Source: Dysgonamonadaceae bacterium
GTDB taxonomy: Bacteria; Bacteroidota; Bacteroidia; Bacteroidales; Azobacteroidaceae
NCBI GenBank assembly: GCA_031284225.1
Contig: JAITAH010000190.1
Span: 1-21,065 of the forward strand
Reading direction: 5' to 3'
DNA: 21,065 bases
Shown here: positions 17,841 to 21,065 of the stretch, one piece after another
Layout of the letters: each line of letters opens with the position of its first letter
Numbering within the stretch: position 1 is the first letter of the stretch
Notes under the pieces: generated by a model
Seen by the model: only the letters and a program-made list of their open reading frames with translations
Databases searched by the model: none
What the model was told of the DNA's origin: nothing
Made by a program: the position numbers and the translations under genes

Positions 17841-17866
17841 ATAAAAAAAATAGTATTTATCACTCA

Positions 17867-17886
17867 TAATTTATTTACGTATGAAA
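17867..17886 (+). repeat. 20-base start-region repeat, copy 2
   Basis: This exact copy of 16249-16268 ends with the first two codons of the TlpA-like gene. Identity stops immediately on both sides, so this is either a small duplication of a translation-start module or coincidence in AT-rich DNA. Confidence 0.85.
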
Positions 17887-19245
17887 CGAATGTTCTTGTT
17901 TGTTAGTTGGTCCCTTTTGTTTTTAACAATTCAGGCACAACCCCATCGGTACGTGCAGTTGAAAGGAATGGTAAAAACAGAAAAGCAGAAAGAAATTAAA
18001 TTATTTTCGATAGAAAACGGCGCTGTTCGGGTATTGGCGTCCACGCAGATGGGGCCGGACGGAACTTACGGCTTCTTGTTTGTTCCTGATTCCAGCGGAT
18101 TTTATGCGGTGGGTACCGACCGGATCAATCATCCGGTTTATGTAAATCCCGGCGATGAAATTAATTTGAATCTGGAAGAGGAAGAAGAAATAGCCGTTCT
18201 TACCGGAAAAAATACGCCGGAAAATATGGAACTTTACAAATGGTTGGACTTCTCAAGAACTGTTCGGCAAAAATCCACTCGCCCTTTGACCGCAGGTGTG
18301 TTGTCCTCTTACGAAGATTTTTTCCCCGATCTGGAAAAACTGGCAACAGAAACGGAAAACTTCAAAAAGGCCATCCACAGCGCCAATCCGTCGTTCGACC
18401 GGTCGCTTCGGACAATGATTGATTATGATATGGATTTGTATGCCTTGACATTTCTCTATACGCCCCGATCGATACAACCGGAAAAAAGCGATCGAACACC
18501 TTATTATCAGACGATTATTTCCGAAAATAAATTTGCTTCGGATAACATACTCCAATATCCGGACGGACTTAAACTGTTGAGCCTCTATTTGACATTCATT
18601 CGAATAGAAAAAGAAGTTTTCAATACTCAACCGATTGATTTCGACCTGGAATTCATTGCAAATCCGGTATTAAAAGGCGAATTTTTGTTGGCTTATCTGA
18701 AAAGAATTAAAACGTATGATCGGTATGAAGCTTTCATGCATTTATATGAGAAATATCTGGTAACTTCCGAACAAAAAAAATCGGCGGAACAAGTGGGTTC
18801 CAACCTCTATGAATCGGCGCCGGGTAAATCTGCTCCTGCTTTTTCGTATCCGGATGTTGCCGGAAAAGAACATTCCCTGTCCGATTACCGGGGAAAAGTG
18901 GTGCTAATAGATGTTTGGGCAACTTGGTGCGGCCCCTGCCGCAAGGAATTTCCATCGTTGAAAAAACTGGAAGAAGAAATGCGGGACAAAGAGATCGTTT
19001 TCATGGGAATTTCGATTAATGCGCTCAAAGACAAGGAAAAATGGGCAAAAATGGTGGAAACGGAAAATTTACCCGGAATCCAGTTGTTGGCAGGTCCCGA
19101 AGATAAACTGTCGAAAGACTATAAAATCAACGCCATTCCAAGATACATTGTTATTGATAAACAGGGAAATATCGTTTCGGCGGATGCTCCCCGTCCGTCG
19201 GATGCCGATTTGAAAATACTGTTGGAAAAAGAATTGAGGAATTGA
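17881..19245 (+). CDS. TlpA-like periplasmic thioredoxin with DUF4369-like N-domain
   Basis: This 454-residue exported protein has a signal peptide ending near residue 20 (TIQAQ) and no lipobox cysteine. Residues about 24-110 form a beta-sandwich of the DUF4369 type (VQLKGMV ... GPDGTYGF ... YVNPGDEINL). A helical linker follows (about 115-310). The C-terminal thioredoxin domain (about 318-454) contains DVWATWCGPCRKEFP, with the redox pair C350 and C353, and a cis-proline context AIPRYIVID at P420. Both cysteines are present, so an active disulfide oxidoreductase is expected. Such proteins recur beside SusCD/DUF4843 loci; the likely task is reducing disulfides in imported peptides or in locus proteins. 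It lies 40 bases after the PKD-like gene and probably ends the operon. Confidence 0.9.
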   Translation: MKRMFLFVSWSLLFLTIQAQPHRYVQLKGMVKTEKQKEIKLFSIENGAVRVLASTQMGPDGTYGFLFVPDSSGFYAVGTDRINHPVYVNPGDEINLNLEEEEEIAVLTGKNTPENMELYKWLDFSRTVRQKSTRPLTAGVLSSYEDFFPDLEKLATETENFKKAIHSANPSFDRSLRTMIDYDMDLYALTFLYTPRSIQPEKSDRTPYYQTIISENKFASDNILQYPDGLKLLSLYLTFIRIEKEVFNTQPIDFDLEFIANPVLKGEFLLAYLKRIKTYDRYEAFMHLYEKYLVTSEQKKSAEQVGSNLYESAPGKSAPAFSYPDVAGKEHSLSDYRGKVVLIDVWATWCGPCRKEFPSLKKLEEEMRDKEIVFMGISINALKDKEKWAKMVETENLPGIQLLAGPEDKLSKDYKINAIPRYIVIDKQGNIVSADAPRPSDADLKILLEKELRN

Positions 19246-19335
19246 TGAAGGAAAGTACCGCTCATAAGAATGTGAACATATCGTTTCAAAAAGGTGATTA
19301 CAGGAATTGATTTTTAGAACCGAATGACAAACAGG

Positions 19336-19355
19336 CCTGCTACTGACAGAGCAGG
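19336..19355 (+). terminator. Weak hairpin after the operon
   Basis: CCTGCT (19336-19341) and AGCAGG (19350-19355) form a 6-bp stem with an 8-base loop, followed by TAATTT. It is about 90 bases past the TlpA stop. The stem is short and the T-run poor, so this is only a possible terminator. Confidence 0.25.
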
Positions 19356-19377
19356 TAATTTGCCGGGTCAAAAAATG

Positions 19378-19394
19378 TATATTTATTACTTTTA
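19378..19394 (+). promoter_or_regulatory. Possible weak promoter for the short paralog
   Basis: Two overlapping near-matches to TAnnTTTG occur here: TATATTTA (19378-19385) and TACTTTTA (19387-19394), each with A in place of the final G. A TTTG lies at 19359-19362, with spacings of 15 and 24 bases, neither ideal. The 161-base gap after the operon makes a separate promoter plausible. Confidence 0.3.
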
Positions 19395-19406
19395 AAAACA
19401 AAAAAG

Positions 19407-20234
19407 ATGAAAGAATTAATTTTATTCTTAGCAATTTTATTTTTTCCTGTTTATTTACAGGCACAAGCGCCTATGTATAGCGACGAGACAAACGAATATT
19501 GGTATTATATCCAATTTAATTACAATGGATATGTTATTCAATCGGAGGGTGAAGACAAGGTATTAACCGTTCAAATTCCTGTAGCCGGTAACGATGCTCA
19601 ATTATGGAAAGTAGAACAGTCCACCGCCACTTATATGGATGAATATGCCGGTTTTTATACAGTGAATATTTATAACAAAGCGAATCCGTTGCTTGCGATT
19701 CGTTATTTAACGAAAGACGAATTACCGGGAGTTTCGTCCCGTTTTTTTGCGACCCAACGGGAGGGCGCTTACATTACAGGTACAGACGACGATAAAAACA
19801 ATCCTATATTGGTAACAAATTATTTGGATGAAATGGTAGCATTAAATGCCAGAAACATTAATTATTTTATGAGACCTCTTACGGATGAGGTAGGAGCGCA
19901 AGTTTATAGAGATGGTGACAACAATCCTAATCGGGAGAAATGCGCTCTTAAATTTGTCTTGCCGGAGAATATGCCGTTGGGGATCAATGCTGCGAAAGCG
20001 CCTGTTGCGAAAATAAGAATTGTATCGGATCTGGAAAGCAAACGCTTATCCGTTGAACTTCCGGAAGGCGTAAAATCGATGGTAGTTATAAATGCTGTCG
20101 GAAAAACGGTTAAGAACATAAAACCATCCGGCAACAAGGAACAAATCGATCTTTCCGGTTGGACTTCCGGAATTTATATTTTGAAAGTTGAAAAATCAAC
20201 TGGTGTAGAAACCGCTAAATTTGTGGTCAGATAA
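19407..20234 (+). CDS. Short WYYIQF-module protein with T9SS-like tail (paralog 3)
   Basis: This 275-residue exported protein has a signal peptide ending near residue 21 (VYLQAQA). A single module follows at about 31-185, opening YWYYIQF, with NDAQLWKVE near residue 68 and closing CALKFVLPEN. It is homologous to the modules at residues 241-390 and 229-378 of the two tandem proteins near the start of the operon, but the two Ig-like domains are absent. The last 75 residues (KRLSVELPEG ... VVINAVGKTV ... GIYILKVEKS ... KFVVR) are a type A T9SS-like sorting domain lacking YPNP. The ricin-like Q-x-W element suggests carbohydrate or glycoprotein binding, but this is inference. It may be expressed separately from the operon. 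Confidence 0.75.
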   Translation: MKELILFLAILFFPVYLQAQAPMYSDETNEYWYYIQFNYNGYVIQSEGEDKVLTVQIPVAGNDAQLWKVEQSTATYMDEYAGFYTVNIYNKANPLLAIRYLTKDELPGVSSRFFATQREGAYITGTDDDKNNPILVTNYLDEMVALNARNINYFMRPLTDEVGAQVYRDGDNNPNREKCALKFVLPENMPLGINAAKAPVAKIRIVSDLESKRLSVELPEGVKSMVVINAVGKTVKNIKPSGNKEQIDLSGWTSGIYILKVEKSTGVETAKFVVR

Positions 20235-20277
20235 ATGAAAGAAATCTACATCATTAAAAAAAACAGTTGAATTTTTT

Positions 20278-20307
20278 CCGGAAGCTTAGTGTCAGATGAG
20301 CTTCCGG
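20278..20307 (+). terminator. Perfect 9-bp hairpin after paralog 3
   Basis: CCGGAAGCT (20278-20286) and AGCTTCCGG (20299-20307) are exact reverse complements with a 12-base loop, 43 bases after the stop codon. A run of T lies before the stem rather than after it, so the hairpin is probably a transcript 3' end or processing structure rather than a textbook intrinsic terminator. The symmetry means it could act on either strand, at the boundary with the convergent hsdS remnant. Confidence 0.5.
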
Positions 20308-20410
20308 CGCTGAAAATAAAGCAGTCGTTTAATTTGGTTAGCAAGCAAATTTTTATTTCTTCCCCTTCTCTTGGGTTTTCGTAGTGTGTAACAGTCATAT
20401 TATAAGGTAT

Positions 20411-20851
20411 TTATAGATATTTTATAAGTATTTCATCCTTTTGCATCGGCGTATCATCAATTATTTTCTGAGCTTCTGCAATTTGCGTTTCTATTTTTTC
20501 TATTTCGGAAACGATTTTTTGTTACTCGGAAAGAGAAGGAAGTGGAATCCTGTAAGCTTTTAGTAATGTTCCATTCATGTTTGTTTGATTGACACTCTTA
20601 GAGATGACAGAAAATCCATAATTCCGTATTGTTTCACTATTAATAACATAGGCCAAAAAAACAGGATTTAGTAAATCTTTTTTGTAATTGATTCGTATTA
20701 AATAACCTGCAAATATTGCCGGTCGTTCCCCTTTATAAATTCCTGCTTTTCCAGCTAATTCGGTACTATTTGTTCTATTGAAAAGAACACGCTTGCTTTT
20801 TAAAAGAGTAGAAACTTGTGAAAATGAAAAATTCAGGTTAATTTTGCGTAA
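20411..20851 (-). pseudogene. Type I restriction specificity subunit (hsdS) remnant
   Basis: The minus-strand frame reads RVLFNRTNSTELAGKAGIYK, then PAIFAGYLIRI, then NQTNMNGTLLKAYRIPLPSL. This is the classical end of an HsdS target-recognition domain, followed by a coiled segment IVSEIEKIETQIAEAQKII and a stop at 20411-20413. The gene is dead in two ways: an in-frame TAA at 20522-20524 falls where the family has Q (S-E-stop-Q-K-I-V), and the 5' side is cut off by a TGA at 20852-20854 just before the conserved I-N-L-N-F segment, leaving only about 145 codons of the usual 400. No hsdM or hsdR is present. A type IIG enzyme's specificity region is an alternative source. Confidence 0.8.
20815..20846 (+). 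promoter_or_regulatory. Bacteroidota-type promoter inside the hsdS remnant
   Basis: CTTG (20815-20818, -33) and TAATTTTG (20839-20846, exact match to -7 TAnnTTTG) are separated by 20 bases, the expected spacing. Transcription would start near 20853, giving a leader of about 40 bases for the gene at 20893. This is the best promoter match in the window. Confidence 0.55.
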
Positions 20852-20892
20852 TCATAAATCTATATAGTAAACGGGTTTTTAAAGCAATTATC

Positions 20893-21065
20893 ATGAGAAA
20901 CGGCGCTCGAAACATCTTTTATTTCAGTTTGTTGACGTTTCTTTTTATGGTAACGTTGATGTACGGACAATTTTCTCCGGTCGGTTTATATTTTCATTCG
21001 CACAATTATCATATCGATCAGCGAACTTCGCTGATTTTGAACAATAACAAACCTTATCTGCTGCA
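20893..21065 (+). CDS. Exported protein, N-terminal fragment
   Basis: An open frame starts at the ATG at 20893 and runs off the window after 57 codons. It opens MRNGARNIFYF, a hydrophobic stretch (LLTFLFMVTLMYG) and a mature start at QFSPVGLYF, so it has a signal peptide or membrane anchor. The early mature part (FHSHNYHIDQRTSL, then NNKPYLL) reminds me of membrane-anchored regulators with a periplasmic LamG-like domain and an AraC/LuxR-type DNA-binding end, which would make sense as a controller of the locus. That is a weak resemblance on about 30 residues, and any exported protein is possible. It has its own candidate promoter. Confidence 0.55.
   Translation, partial: MRNGARNIFYFSLLTFLFMVTLMYGQFSPVGLYFHSHNYHIDQRTSLILNNNKPYLL

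Larger units (their letters stand above)
4361..19245 (+). other. Probable eight-gene operon (peptide/glycoprotein utilisation)
   Basis: Eight genes run in the same direction with junctions of -4, 10, 9, 21, 14, 11 and 40 bases and no convincing internal promoter or terminator. They encode two T9SS cargo paralogs, an M6 metalloprotease, SusC-like and SusD-like proteins, DUF4843 and PKD-like lipoproteins, and a TlpA-like thioredoxin. The SusC/SusD/DUF4843/PKD-like/TlpA series is a recurrent Bacteroidota arrangement, and the included protease favours peptides as substrate, by analogy with RagAB. No glycoside hydrolase is present, which argues against a classical polysaccharide utilisation locus. 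The transcription unit itself is inferred from spacing. Confidence 0.7.

Noticed and set aside
20246..20398. 50-residue minus-strand frame starting MTVTHYENPREGEE, just after the hsdS stop
   Set aside because: It runs through the perfect hairpin and ends in low-complexity sequence; perhaps a relic of the next restriction-locus gene, but not supportable as a gene.

Overview
The window reads as a chromosomal accessory region of a Bacteroidota bacterium, most likely order Bacteroidales, at moderate G+C. The signs are a SusC/SusD-like pair, T9SS-type C-terminal sorting domains, DUF4843 and PKD-like lipoproteins, AT-rich start regions without Shine-Dalgarno sequences, and matches to the Bacteroidota -7 promoter element (TAnnTTTG). 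I cannot name a genus from sequence alone.

Layout: (1) 3-140, the C-terminal tail of a DDE transposase, then an AT-rich non-coding stretch with a likely promoter. (2) 619-4200, a large secreted protein with two blocks of GLUG-type repeats and a T9SS-like tail. (3) 4201-4360, a spacer with a long inverted repeat and a competing arm. (4) 4361-19245, eight same-strand genes with gaps of -4 to 40 bases, probably one operon of about 15 kb: two tandem paralogous T9SS cargo proteins, an M6-family metalloprotease, a SusC/RagA-type transporter, a SusD/RagB-type lipoprotein, a DUF4843 lipoprotein, a PKD-like lipoprotein, and a periplasmic TlpA-like thioredoxin. (5) 19407-20234, a third, shorter member of the paralogous cargo family, with its own leader. 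(6) 20411-20851 on the minus strand, a decayed type I restriction specificity (hsdS) fragment with an in-frame stop. (7) From 20893, the start of another exported protein that runs off the window; its likely promoter lies inside the hsdS remnant.

Working model (inference): the protease and the lectin-like T9SS proteins act at the cell surface on protein or glycoprotein. The SusC/D-like pair with its two accessory lipoproteins binds and imports oligopeptides, as RagAB does. The TlpA-like protein handles thiols in the periplasm. The least familiar element is a module of about 150 residues, WYYIQF...QLWK, present in three proteins of the locus and resembling a ricin-type beta-trefoil. Transposase debris on the left and a dead restriction gene on the right suggest that the segment lies in a plastic part of the genome.
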